DNA from: Flaveria trinervia
Lineage: Eukaryota > Streptophyta > Magnoliopsida > Asterales > Asteraceae
Reading direction: 5' to 3'
Assembly (NCBI GenBank): GCA_025506515.1
Contig: CM046452.1
Location: forward strand, 69,205,665-69,269,664
Length of the DNA stretch: 64,000 nucleotides
Every line of letters starts with the position of its first letter. Positions within the stretch are counted from its first letter, which is position 1. The notes under the pieces were generated by a model. That model had not been told where the DNA came from, made no database searches, and worked only from the letters and a program-made list of their open reading frames with translations. Positions 12,285 to 22,571 of this stretch are shown here, piece by piece. The translations under genes and the position numbers were made by a program.

Positions 12285-13055
12285 TATCTCATGTCCGAAG
12301 ACTGTTCCTGTGCTGGGGCCTGCTCACAAACCCCCGACTCATGTCCGAAGACTGACACAAAACCGTGATACGCGACAAAGATCCCATACAAGTCAATCAC
12401 AGGGATTGAACTCCATCCGAGTCTGTTGCAACACAGAGTCGCTCACCTCATTATCTCGTCTCATGCAATATCCCCGACTCATGTCCGAAGACTGATACTT
12501 TGCCGGGGCCTGACACATAAACCCCCGACTCATGTCCGAAGACTGACACAAAACCGTGATACGCGACAAAGATCCCATACAAGTCAATCACAGGGATTGA
12601 ACTCCATCCGAGTCTGTTGCAACACAGAGTCGCTCACCTCATTATCTCGTCTCATGCAATATCCCCGACTCATGTCCGAAGACTGATACTTTGCCGGGGC
12701 CTGACACATAACCCCCGACTCATGTCCGAAGTCTGACACAGTACCGGGATACGCGACACGGATCTCATCATCCGTCACTTTCGTCATATGAAATACTCCC
12801 GACTCATGTCCGAAGACTGATACTGTGTCGGGGCCTGCTCGCAAACCCTCGACTCATGTCCGAAGACTAACACAGTACCGGAGTACGCAATCTGTATCCT
12901 GTCTCATGCAATACCCCCGACTCATGTCTGAAGACTGATACTGTGCCGGGGCCTGACACACAAACCCCCGAGTCATGTCCGAAAACTGACACAGTACCGG
13001 GATACGCGACAAGGACCTCTTTCGAGTCTGTTGCGACACAGAGTCGCTCACCTCA
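12285..13055. repeat. Minisatellite 1 in E2 3' LTR (CTCATGTCCGAAGACTG units)
   Basis: The 17-base word CTCATGTCCGAAGACTG recurs at least nine times with variants, each time followed by GATACTGTGCCGGGGCCTG-like or GACACAGTACCGGGATACGC-like sequence. A 191-bp block (starting near 12331 and again near 12522) is duplicated almost exactly. The array is in the half of the LTR that lies towards the RNA 3' end in element sense. Confidence 0.85.
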
Positions 13056-13359
13056 TACATATGCTTGCAAGCTTTTCAATACTTTCTCATTATTCATTCA
13101 TTTATTCATGCATGCATTCATTCGTTACGGTCCTCTTTTCATTATCTTCCGCTTTACGTTATATAATACTTTCATTACATTCGTTAATGTTCAACGCAAA
13201 GCCAAGGAAGACAAATGTACATAATAAGGAACGTACATATAATCATAAACATACACCATCACCAATACAGGCACATCATACATGCATAAAACGCATAAGC
13301 CATCACATCATAACCAGGCCTATCTCCCTATTTTACCCCTTAAAAACCACTTAGAAAAA

Positions 13360-13900
13360 CTTAAGTCCAAAGTGGGAGCATGGGTCCTTCCAGGCGCATG
13401 AGCATAAAAATTCTAAGTATAAAATAGCCTGGGCGCAAGAGCACTGTTTGGGCGTTTCTGCCCTATTCAAGCGCATCACCAACACTTAGCCGTTTCAAGC
13501 ACTTGGGCGCATGGGCACTGCTTAGGCGTATGACCAATACTTAGCCGTTTCAAGCTCCTGGGCGCATGGGCACTGTGTAGGCGCATGGCCAATACTTAGC
13601 CGTTTCAATCTCTGGGACGCATGGGCACTATTTAGGCGCATGGTCCACACTGCCTTTTCTTCACTTGGGCGCATGGGCACTATTTAGGCGCATGGCCAAC
13701 CCTTGGGCGCATGGCCAACCCTTGGGCGCATGGCCAACCCTTGGGCGCATGGCCAACACTTAGACGCATGGGCCAACATGCTGGGCGCATGGGCCACTAT
13801 TTATGCGCATGACCCACCCTTGGGCGCATGGCCAACACTTAGGCATCTGGCCACTCATGCTAGACGCATGGACACCTGTTTGGGCGCATAACCACTGTTC
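13360..13900. repeat. Minisatellite 2 in E2 3' LTR (GGGCGCATGG units)
   Basis: Repeats of GGGCGCATGGGCACT and GGCGCATGGCCAA, with TTAGCCGTTTCAAGC spacers, fill this part. Four successive CTTGGGCGCATGGCCAAC units lie at about 13700-13760. Units with the same CGCATG core occur at the equivalent place in the other LTRs of this superfamily. Confidence 0.85.
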
Positions 13901-14582
13901 ATGCTCATCAGACATTCTGAAATGTTTTCATTCTAACATACTAAGGCCATCTAAGCATGCTAATTTCACCCGATTCTCATTCTAATCATACCCAAACACA
14001 GATCTAACATACTAAGGCCATCTAAGCATGCTAACCATGATCTCTAACTCATAAGCCAACTCTAAAACATACATACGTACATACAACATTCGGACATAAA
14101 GATGTAAATCCACGGTTTAACTTGAAAACATCACTTGGTATGCATAATAGCCCCAAACAAGTTGAAAATCAATAAAAGAGGGGTTCTAGAAACTCACCTT
14201 TAGCAGCTTTTGAGCAATACTCTTCCCGTTCAAGACCCACTTCGATTCAGCTCTTTGAATCCCGAAAACCAACACTAAACAACCGGAACTTCGGTCAAGA
14301 ACTCAATATTCAACTGAAATCGAGCTCAAACAAGAGAAGACTTACCTTTTTCAACTTCTTCTTCCTTTTTCTCTCTCTAGAACCGAGAGTCTCTCTCTCT
14401 TCTTCTTTTTAGCCGTGAAGGAGAAGATGAAGAAGAAATAATGGGCACCCATGCCCTTAAATCCTTAAAATAATAAAAGTGTACTTTGTACAACTTTTTC
14501 CCCTTCCACTTTTGCAAAATTTCTATTCTTTCCATTAACTTTTCTTTTCCTTTCGTTTAAATAGAAATTTCGGGGTGTTACA

Positions 14583-14600
14583 AGTCTACCCGCCTTAAAG
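14583..14600 (-). other. E2 polypurine tract
   Basis: On the minus strand, TTAAGGCGGGTAGACT directly precedes TGTAACACC of the 3' LTR. The matching site of E5 reads AAGGGGGGTGGACT. It primes plus-strand DNA synthesis; in E2 the purine run is interrupted. Confidence 0.6.
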
Positions 14601-15440
14601 AGTTTCGTCCCCGAAACCTGTTGCTTCTCGAACAGTTACGGGTAACACTGTCTTACCTCTTCATTGATCTTGCATTTAAGCTCAGATCCCTTTAGGCTTC
14701 ACTGCACCCGCACAAGTGAAACCATCATCCTCCTTGGTCTATTCTCTTCTTCCTATTAGTAGTGGTCACTAGTTGCTCCTCGTGGTTGGATACTCTGTCC
14801 ATCTTCGTATCCTCTAGTAGCATGATCATATCCTCATCGGTTGAGCTCTTTCTTAGACGAGATGCATGGATCATCAGATGAATTCCACTTAACTCATTGG
14901 GTAGCTCCATTCGATGTGTCACTTCTCCTACTTGAGAAACAACTAGGAATGACCCACTACACTTTAATATTAGCTTTAGTTGATTTCAAATCAAGCAATC
15001 CGCTCTCCTGGTCGAAGCCTTCCTCATACTTCATTGTCGTAGGTCGTCACCGACTCTGGTTGTGCACGGTTGATCAATCCATCTTCTTGCAACACTTGGG
15101 GTTTGAGTCATAGACTACTGATCAACTCACCCGGAGATGCATGTCTACCTACCTATGTCTGTCCTGAACAGCCTAGCAGGAACAAGCACTCTCTCTTAAT
15201 TCTATCGCGCAATCCTCTAGGGCATTAGGTAACCTGGTAGACTTACTAACAACAATTCTTACATCAAAGGGTTCATCGATCTTCCTACCCCTAACGTGAA
15301 ACATCACAGAAGATAGTGGCAATAAAACTACTACTAGCATCACAATTAAAGCATAGATGCATAAATCTAAACTTGCAAGAACGTACCTGACATTACCTCG
15401 GAGTTTGACCTAGCCTCCTCCCGGTCATAGCGAAGGCTCT
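14601..15440 (-). pseudogene. E2 residual pol: integrase C-terminal scraps
   Basis: At 14922-14725 the minus strand encodes MELPNELSGIHLMIHASRLR and 'EDMIMLLEDTKMD'. These match the end of the E5 integrase (LELPDELSGIHLTFHVSHLR, 63300-63360). Between this and gag there are only short unalignable pieces, one of which (about 15330-15280) faintly resembles the protease. RT, RNase H and the integrase core are absent. The region is heavily interrupted by stops. Confidence 0.65.
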
Positions 15441-16687
15441 AGCCCTCACCCTCTGTTCTCCTTTCTCGTACCGGAGCTTCCTACCCTCGACTTCTTGCAG
15501 TCTCTGCTCATGTGTCTCGTCTTGCCACAGTTGTAGCATTTAGCCATTTGACAGTCCCTCACTCTGTGGCCCTCCTTTCCACACTGGAAACAAACACTCA
15601 GTCCCCACTTGCACTCTCCGTCATGGCCTCTGCCACACTTGTTGCAAATCTCTCCTCTCCTTTCCATTCTCTTCCGATCATTGTCTCTCTACGCCGTACC
15701 TCCATACCCAAGTCCACCATCATTATCTTGCCTTCCTTTCCCCTTCTTAACATAGCTCGCTCCTCCCCTTCGTCTGTCATCGCCATCGCCCCCCCACTCA
15801 TCGTACAATCTTCCCGCCAGGTCAACTGACGACCTAAACGTGCTCGGTCGGGCGGCGATCATGTGCCTACGGATGTCTGCCGGCAAGCCTTGAATATACC
15901 TCTTGATCTTTCGTGAAAGAGGTGTCGCCTGATCCGCACCAGACGTGCCATCTCCTTGAACTTCGTGGTGTACTGCTGATGTGTCAGGGTTTCCGCCTCC
16001 AGTTGCACGAATTATCTTTCAACTTTATCCATCTCACGATGAGGACAGAATTCCTCAATTACCAGCTTCTTCAACTCCGGCCATCTCATCCTTCCAATAG
16101 CTCCGCTACCCTCGGCTTGGACTATATTATCCCACCAGCATAGAGCCGAGTCCACAAAAGAATGGGCAGCAAACTTCACCTTCTGATACTCCCGGCACTC
16201 GCTGATATTCAATATAGCTTCCATCTCTCTTACCCATCGGTGAGCAGCATCAGCAGTGCCGTTTCCATCAAAAGTTGGGGGCTTGCATCGTTGAAACACC
16301 CCATAGTTACAGCCTCGTGCCGCCTCCGGCGCGGGCTCTTCCTCTTCGTTCTCTTCGTCATTGAAGAAAACCGTTTCAATCTCGGGTCGTCTCCTTTTGC
16401 CCGAAGGCCTACCCCTTCCTATCTCTCCTCGTCTCTAACAGCCTTAATAACTTCGGTCACCACAATGGTAGGATCGTCTTCATGACCTGATGCACTTCCT
16501 CCCTGACTGCCTCTCTCATCGAGGCTCTCTAATTAGCATTCTCATCACCGCCCTCCTGATGAGGAGCCTCAGGTTCCTCATGGGCTGCTCTTTCAGCCCT
16601 AGACCTTCCTCTTGTGACCCGTGGTTCAGCACCACGTCCACCACTGCCTCCACCTCGTGAAGCTTTCGAAGATCTACTGCCAACCAT
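15440..16687 (-). pseudogene. E2 gag with zinc knuckles
   Basis: Starts at the ATG 16687-16685 (MVGSRSSKASRGGG), equivalent to MAGGRSSKASRGGG in E5. It continues through an acidic linker and 'MFQRCKPPTFDGNGTADAAH' (about 16299-16240), 'RWVREMEAILNISECREYQ', and 'KKLVIEEFCPHREMDKVER'. The capsid-like part ends with 'PADIRRHMIAARPSTFRSSV'. The nucleocapsid has knuckles CFQCGKEGHRVRDC and CYNCGKTRHMSRDC (about 15590-15500), with a degenerate CNKCGRGHDGEC before them. Frame changes near 16010 and 15830 break it. Gag binds and packages the element RNA. Confidence 0.88.
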
Positions 16688-17046
16688 TTTCTAGCACACT
16701 ATAAGATTCAAACACTAACATGGTCATTCAAGGTAATGCTCAGTTTATGTCAAGTACAGTAAGTCCCTAATTACAGTGGCCGGTTGTGATTAGCCACTTA
16801 CTTTACTCTTTTTACCCCAAGCATCTCCTATCCTCACTTAATCAGTATCTAAATCTACACATAGCACACAAGCCACATACATGCGCACATAATGCCGTTT
16901 AACATTAACTTACATAAAACGTTTACATAAAACCTTTACCTGCATGCACGTAGCTACTAGGACTGGCATCCCTTTTTCCTTTTAGTCCCATTCTCAGTTT
17001 AAGATTAGGCTTTTCAAAATATTTACCCAATTCATTTAAACTTTTG

Positions 17047-17059
17047 CTCTGATACCAAC
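17047..17059 (-). other. E2 primer binding site (Met-tRNA)
   Basis: The minus strand reads TTGGTATCAGAGC two bases inside the end of the 5' LTR (17061). It sets the minus-strand orientation of E2. Confidence 0.9.
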
Positions 17060-17711
17060 TTGGAAGGCCCCGTTCCCGGGACGCTTACAGCTGGTGGTTC
17101 ATCGCACATAAAACATTAGAAAACATACATTAATTTTGCAGCGGAATTTAAAACTTTCATTTATAACTAAAACATGTCATTTACAACATTAATTTTCATC
17201 TCAAAATACATGACATGTCAAAATACGGATGCCAGCCTCAAAATGCTCCCAGTAGCTTATGCATCCATGCCTGCAACTCCTTAGCATCAACATATACCTG
17301 CCAACTATCATGCATACAAAAGTCAGCGACACTGAGTGAGTTCTAGTTTTATAATGAAATACTTTTCCTGTAAAAAACCGTTCTTTACTTTATTTCAAAA
17401 CATACTATATTTTACATCATTCGTGATCATGCATCATACGTACATACAGATATATCATTATTATCTTCGTCATTACGTTCATTAACTTGTTCATTCAACG
17501 TATTACATTATCATTCACTTCTCTTTCTAGATCTGGTAAGACTTTACCTTCTTCGTGGCACTTAACCACGATTACTAAGGTCGAATGACTAGGACCCTGT
17601 TCAGTACATTATTACGATAATTCATTTACGTTCATATATACGTTCGTTCTTTCATACATTATCTTTCGTTCATTTCTCTTTATTACTCGAATCTTGTCTC
17701 TTGCAATATCT

Positions 17712-18330
17712 CATGTCTGAAGACTGTTGCTGTGTCGGGGCCTGCTCACAAACCCCCGACTCATGTCCGAAGACTGACATAGCACCGTGATACGCGACAA
17801 AGATCCCATACGAGTCAATCACAGGGATTGAAATCCATCCGAGTCTGTTGCAACACAGAGTCGCTCACCTCATCATCTCGTCTCATGCAATATCCCCGAC
17901 TCATGTCCGAAGACTGATACTGTGCGGGGCCTGACACACAAACCCCCTACTCATGTCCGAGGACTAACACAGTACCGGGATACGCGACACGGATCTCATC
18001 ATCCATCACTTTCGTCATATGCAATACTCCCGACTCATGTCCAAAGACTGATATTGTGCCGGGGCCTACTCGCAAACCCCCGACTCATGTCCGAAGACTG
18101 ATACTGTACCGGGGCCTGCTCGCAAACCCCCGACTCATGTCCGAAGACTGACATAGTACCGGAGTACGCAATCTGTATCCTGTCTCATGCAATACCGCCG
18201 ACTCATGTCCGAAGACTGATACTGTGCCGGGGCCTAACACACAAACCCCCGACTCATGTCCGAAGACTGACACAGTACGGGATACGCGACAAGGACCTCT
18301 TTCGAGTCTGATGCGACACAGAGTCGCCCA
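17712..18330. repeat. Minisatellite 1 in E2 5' LTR
   Basis: CTCATGTCCGAAGACTG words alternate with CCGGGGCCTG and TACCGGGATACGCG segments, as in the partner LTR, with fewer units. Confidence 0.85.
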
Positions 18331-18654
18331 CCTCATACATATGCTTGCAAGCTTTTTAATACTTTCTCATTATTCATTCATTTATTCATGCGTGCATTCA
18401 TTCGTTACGTTCCTCTTTTCATTATCTTCCACTTTACGTTACATAGTACTTTCATTACATTCGTTAACGTTCAACGCAAAGCCAAGGGAAGACATACGTA
18501 CATAATAAGGAACGTACATATAATCATAAACATACACCATCACCAATACAGGCACATCATACATGCATAACACGCATAAGCCACCGCATCATAACCAGGC
18601 CTATCTCCCCATTTTACCCCTTAAAAACCACTTAGAAAACCTTAAGTCCAAAGT

Positions 18655-19140
18655 GGGCGCATGGGTCCTTCCAGGCGCATGAGCATAAAAATTCTAAGTA
18701 TAAAACAACCTGGGCGCATGGGCACTGTTTGGGCGTTTCTGCCCTGTTCAGGCGCATCACCAACACTTAGCCGTTTCAAGCACTTGGGCGCATGGGCACT
18801 GCTTAGGCGCATGACCAATACTTAGTCGTTTCAAGCTCTTGGGCGGATGGGCACTGTCTAGGCGCATGGCCAATACTTAGTCGTTTCAATCTCTAGGACG
18901 CATGGGCACTATTTAGGTGCATGGTCCACACAGCCTTTTCTTCACTTAGGCGCATGGGCACTATTAGGCGCATGGCTAACCCTTGGGCGCATGGCCAACA
19001 CTTAGACGCATGGGCCAACATGCTGGGCGCATGGGCCACTATTTAGGCGCATGACCCACCCTTGGGCGCATGGCCAACACTTAGGCGTCTGACCACTCAT
19101 GCTGGACGCATGGACAACTGTTTGGGCGCATGAACCACTA
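18655..19140. repeat. Minisatellite 2 in E2 5' LTR
   Basis: GGCGCATGGGCACT and GGCGCATGGCCAA units as in the partner LTR. The run of CTTGGGCGCATGGCCAAC units is shorter here. Confidence 0.85.
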
Positions 19141-19841
19141 TTCTTGCTCATCAGACACTCTGAAATATTTTCTATGTTACCAATTTCACCGATTCTCATT
19201 CTAATCATACCCAAACACTAACATACTAAGGCGATCTAAGCATGCTAAATATCATCTCTAACTCATAAGCCAACTCTAAAACATATACGTGTACATACAT
19301 CATTCGGATATAAAGCTGTAAATCCATGGTTTAACTTGAAAACATCACTTGGTATGCATAATAGCCCCAAACAAGTTGAAAATCAGTAAAAGAGGGGTTC
19401 TAGAAACTCACCTTTAGCAGCTTTTGAGCAACACTCTTCCCGTTCAAGACCCTCTTCGATTCAGCTCTTTGAATCCCGAAAACCAACACTAAACAACCAG
19501 AACTTCGGTCAAGAACTCAATACTCAACTGAAACCGAGCTCAAACAAGAGAAGACTTACCTTTTTCAGCTTCTTCTTCCTTTTTCTCTCTCTAGAACCGA
19601 GAGTCTCTCTCTCTTAGTCTTTTCAGTCGTGAAGGAGAAGATGAAGAAGAATAATGGGCACCCATGCCCTTAAATCCTTAAAATAATAAAAGTGTACTTT
19701 GTACACTTTTTCCCCTTCCACTTTTGCAAAATTTCTATTCTTTCCATTAACTTTTCTTTTCCTTTCGTTTAAATAGAAATTTCAGGGTGTTACAACCTTT
19801 TACTATATACTCATTGGCATATACATCACATGCACTGCAGC

Positions 19842-20510
19842 ATGGCATCATCATCTCGGGTTTTGAGAAAAAGGTGTGCTCATTCTGAATCCCCTCCACC
19901 TATACCTCATCGAGTGTATGACTGGCCGCGACATCGTTACCCCCGTGGCGAGATAGACTAGGATCAACCGTTTGGGCCACCTGAGCGTGATGCCCCACGA
20001 GATTGGAGTTATTACCCGACTTCTATAGACTGCATGATTCGTAGAGAGCGTGTTCCGAAGCCGGCCACTGATAGACCTAGGACTAGGTCAGCCACTACTT
20101 CTGCAGCACCCACTGTCCCATCTTTAGATATACCCCTTGAGCAGGTCGTGGTGGCATTGACCGCGACACTTGTGACCGAGCGTCACCGAGTTGGAGTGCT
20201 AATTGAAAAGAACTCCACCCTGTAGGATGAGATCCGCCGACTATGGCTAAAGATGGATATACTCGAGGAGCGTCTGTCTATGTCCATCACTGGAAATTTC
20301 AAGATGGCTGGTAGAGTGATGAACCTGTCTGAGCACGTGAAAGCACAAGATCTCCACAACGTGGGTGTTGAGAGTAGACTCACTGGGCTAGAAGTACAGC
20401 TTGCAGCATTACAGATTGAGGATGACCCTGCACCAGTCGAAGATTTTGAGGAAGAGCCGGAAGAAGCCCCGGCCAGTGGTGACAGCAATGGATCTGACTT
20501 GCTGGATTGA
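19842..20510 (+). pseudogene. G1 extra ORF upstream of gag, unknown function, two stop codons
   Basis: One frame runs 222 codons from MASSSRVLRKR (19842) to LLD-stop (20510), interrupted by TAG codons near 19959 and 20223. The N-terminal half is basic and rich in Pro and Arg, including 'PPPIPHRVYDWPRHRYPRG' and 'PATDRPRTRSATTSAAPT'. The second half is predicted helical, with leucines at coiled-coil-like spacing ('MDILEERLSMSIT', 'ESRLTGLEVQLAALQ'), and ends in an acidic tail (EDFEEEPEEAPAS). It lies between the primer site and gag, where most Ty3 elements have only leader. I do not recognise a family. The conserved single frame argues that it was once coding. Confidence 0.5.
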
Positions 20511-20783
20511 TTTCTTTTCTTTTCATTATTCTCATCACTTTGACTACATAGGGTTTTCCTTAAACCTATGTGGGAAGGGTTGTTTCCCACACAACTGAAA
20601 ACTTGAATTTTGACAATGATTGGATATTTTGTGAGCTACTTACAAATTATTTATGAAACGTTATTATTTGGGTTATAAATGTTGTAGTTGTGACTGTACA
20701 TTATTTCTTATTATTTACCATACTTTAATGAGATGATATGTTGGATGTTACTCGTTAATGTATTGTGAATGTAAAGTGAAATA

Positions 20784-22080
20784 TGGACGGCCGAGGTAGA
20801 GGACGTGGACGTGGCCGAGGGCGAGGTGCTGGACAAGGCACTAGCAAGTGAACATGACTTCAGCTGAATTGGCTGCATTGATAAACCAACACGTGCAAGC
20901 GGCACTAAACACACAACATGCACAGTTTGGAGGTATACGATGACACTAGTCATCATTTACACGAATATTCCGTTAGGTGATTAATTCATTCGGTTTGATA
21001 TGAATACCTTGACACATTGAATATAGGATTGCCTGGATGCACATACAAGGCATTCATGGACTGTAAGCCGCATACCTACAGCGGAGCCGAGGGAGCTGTA
21101 GGGCTTGTATGATGGTTCAAGAAGACTGAGTCAGTCTTCGCCAAATGTAACTGTCTAGTGGCGAACCAGGTGAAATACGCCACAGGAACCTTGGAAGGTG
21201 CAACACTCACATAGTGGAATGCTTAAGTGGAAATGCTTGGCCAGGCAATGGCAAAGGCACTACCGTGGGAGGAATTCAAAACAATGATGACAAAGGAATA
21301 CTGCCCCCGCGACGAGGTTCAAAAGCTGGAAGCTGAGTTCTGGAAATTGAAGATGGAAGGGTCTAACATTGAGGCTTATACTACTAGGTCTCATGAGCTA
21401 GCTACACTTTGCCCTGGCATGGTTGACCCGCCGAGCCAACGTATTGAGCTCTATTATGGCTTAGTCCTGGAGATCCAGAGTATGGTGACTGCTACAAATC
21501 TCCCTACTATTCACAAGTGATACGATTGGCTCACAAGCTCACTGATCAAGTTGTGGAGCAAGGAAAGTTACCCAAGCGGGGTGCTGTGGCAAGCATGCCC
21601 GACAACAAATGCAAGTGGGAGAACAACGCCAGGAAAGGATCTTTATGTGGTAGCCAAACTCAGCAACACCAACCTCAACAGCAACATCAACAGAGACGGT
21701 TTGACAACAATCATGACTTTCACCAATCATCATCATCTCAAGGACCAAGTGGATATGTAGGGAAAAACCCAAAGTGCAACCGATGCAACTACCACCACAT
21801 TGGCAGGTGTGCTAGCTTTCGATTCCAGCGTTGTGGGAAGGTTGGACATGTGGCAAAGGATTGCCGAGGAGAACTAATAAAGAAGCCTCAACAACCACAA
21901 CACCCTCAACAGCCCCATGAAACACCAAAGGGTTGCTTTGAGTGTGGAAAGGAAGGACATTTCAAGAAAAACTATCCTCGACTGAAAAGAAATGGGAATG
22001 GCAACGGAAATGGTGGCAACAATAACAATGGAGGCAATGGTGACAATAAGGGTGGCAACAATGGTGGAACTAGAGGGAGA
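20784..22080 (+). pseudogene. G1 gag with zinc knuckles
   Basis: Likely start MDGRGRGRGRGRGRG at 20784, then 'TSAELAALINQHVQAALN', a typical opening of plant Ty3 gag. After a possible intron (20933-21026) come TYKAFMDCKPHTYSGAEGAV, 'WFKKTESVFAKCN', EEFKTMMTKEYCPRDEVQKL and 'EAYTTRSHELATLCPGMV'. The next segment, from about 21517, opens 'IRLAHKLTDQVVEQGKLP'. Knuckle CCHC sites lie near 21795-21860 (the first altered: FRFQRCGKVGHVAKDC) and 21935-21975 (CFECGKEGHFKKNY, with the last Cys lost). An Asn/Gly-rich linker follows. Stops near 21115, 21215 and 21520 and damaged knuckles indicate a dead copy. Confidence 0.85.
20933..21026 (+). other. Possible intron inside G1 gag
   Basis: The capsid open frame is interrupted by an AT-rich 94-bp stretch beginning GTATACGATG and ending GAATATAG. 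Removing it joins '...QHAQFGG' to 'LPGCTYKAFMDC', restoring the reading frame into the conserved capsid block. The GT...AG ends fit a plant intron. Alternatively it is a small insertion in a dead copy. Confidence 0.4.
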
Positions 22081-22562
22081 GCCTTTGTCATGGGTTCAGG
22101 TGAGGCTCTAAATGATCCTACTACCGTTACTGGTAAATTTCTTGTTAATGGTCGTTTTGCTTCTGTACTGTTTGACACCGGAGCCAATAGGAGTTTTATC
22201 TCTACTAAGTTGTGTAGTCTCTTAAGTGATATGCCCTCTATCTTGGAGTCTAATTATGTTGTAGAGTTGGTTGATGGTAAGCAAATCTCTGTTATGTGTA
22301 TCCTTAAGTTTTATCTCTACTAAGTTTTGTAGTCTCTTAAGTGATATGCCCTCTGTCTTGGAGTCTAAGTATGTTGTAGAGTTGGTTGATGGTAAGCCAA
22401 TCTCTGTTACGCATATCCTTAGTATTTGCAAGATAGAACTTGCGGTAAGCAAATCTCTGTTACGCATATCCTTAATATTTGCAAGATAGAACTTGCACGT
22501 CATACCTTCGACATTGACCTTATTCCTATTACTCGTGGGAGTTTCGATGTGGTCGTAGGCAT
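22080..22562 (+). pseudogene. G1 aspartic protease with internal duplications
   Basis: 'GRAFVMGSGEA' leads into 'VNGRFASVLFDTGANRSFIS', the catalytic D-T-G-A of retropepsins (about 22170-22185). It continues 'LESNYVVELVDGKQISV'. The section is then repeated: 115 bp (22192-22306 and 22307-22421), followed by a 53-bp duplication (22391-22443 and 22444-22496), before 'HTFDIDLIPITRGSFDVVVG' ends the domain. The duplications shift the frame. Sequence changes to DUF241 just after 'FDVVVGM'. Confidence 0.8.
22192..22496 (+). repeat. Tandem duplications (115 bp x2 and 53 bp x2) in G1 protease
   Basis: 22192-22306 and 22307-22421 are near-identical direct copies starting AGTTTTATCTCTACTAAG. 22391-22443 and 22444-22496 are near-identical copies starting GGTAAGC. 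The second pair overlaps the end of the first, so the 53-bp event came after or within the 115-bp one. Confidence 0.92.
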
Positions 22563-22571
22563 GAGACAAGC

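Larger units (their letters stand above)
11639..14582 (-). repeat. E2 3' LTR (2.94 kb)
   Basis: On the plus strand it starts TGTAAGGCCCTGTTCCGGGA and ends GGGGTGTTACA. It aligns along its length with 17061-19794. It is about 210 bp longer, largely because of a 191-bp tandem duplication near 12331-12711. It holds two minisatellite arrays, annotated separately. Open frames inside are repeat by-products. Confidence 0.9.
11639..19794 (-). mobile_element. E2: gag-only (TR-GAG-like) Ty3/Gypsy element with two LTRs
   Basis: Both ends are LTRs: 11639-14582 (the 3' LTR in element sense) and 17061-19794 (the 5' LTR). The element is flanked by the repeated hexamer ACCTTT (11633-11638 and 19795-19800), its target duplication; Ty3 elements normally make 5 bp, so one base may be chance. 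The internal part is only about 2.48 kb and carries gag and scraps of the integrase C-terminus, with no RT, RNase H or integrase core. It sits between the primer site and first ORF of G1. LTR termini place it in the same superfamily as E3, the solo LTR and E5. Confidence 0.9.
17061..19794 (-). repeat. E2 5' LTR (2.73 kb)
   Basis: Plus-strand start TGGAAGGCCCCGTTCCCGGG and end CAGGGTGTTACA. It aligns with 11639-14582. It contains the same two arrays: CTCATGTCCGAAGACTG units at about 17712-18330 and GGGCGCATGG units at about 18655-19140. It lacks the 191-bp duplication of its partner. Differences in repeat number and scattered substitutions indicate that time has passed since insertion. Confidence 0.9.
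9053..22562 (+). mobile_element. Ty3/Gypsy LTR retrotransposon G1, 3' part missing, host of E2
   Basis: Plus-strand order is a 2.5-kb 5' LTR, Met-tRNA primer site, leader, extra ORF, gag with zinc knuckles and aspartic protease, ending abruptly within the protease at 'FDVVVGM'. RT, RNase H, integrase and the 3' LTR do not follow; DUF241 sequence does. E2 (11639-19794) is inserted in the leader. The gag type (TYKAFMDCKPHTYSGAEGAV, EEFKTMMTKEYCPRDEVQKL) is the common Tekay/Del-like one of plant chromoviruses. The rest of the element most likely continues at 8410 on the opposite strand because of an inversion. Confidence 0.85.

Noticed and set aside
12285..13055. CRISPR-like alternation of repeats and spacers
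   Set aside because: Units are within an LTR, spacers are themselves repeated, there are no cas genes and the genome is plant nuclear.
12168..13354. Overlapping small open frames on both strands in the E2 LTR
   Set aside because: They follow the period of the minisatellite and recur in the partner LTR with frame changes; LTRs of this type are non-coding.
20183..20590. 135-codon minus-strand frame
   Set aside because: Antisense shadow of the G1 extra ORF; the plus-strand frame extends further and lies in element sense.
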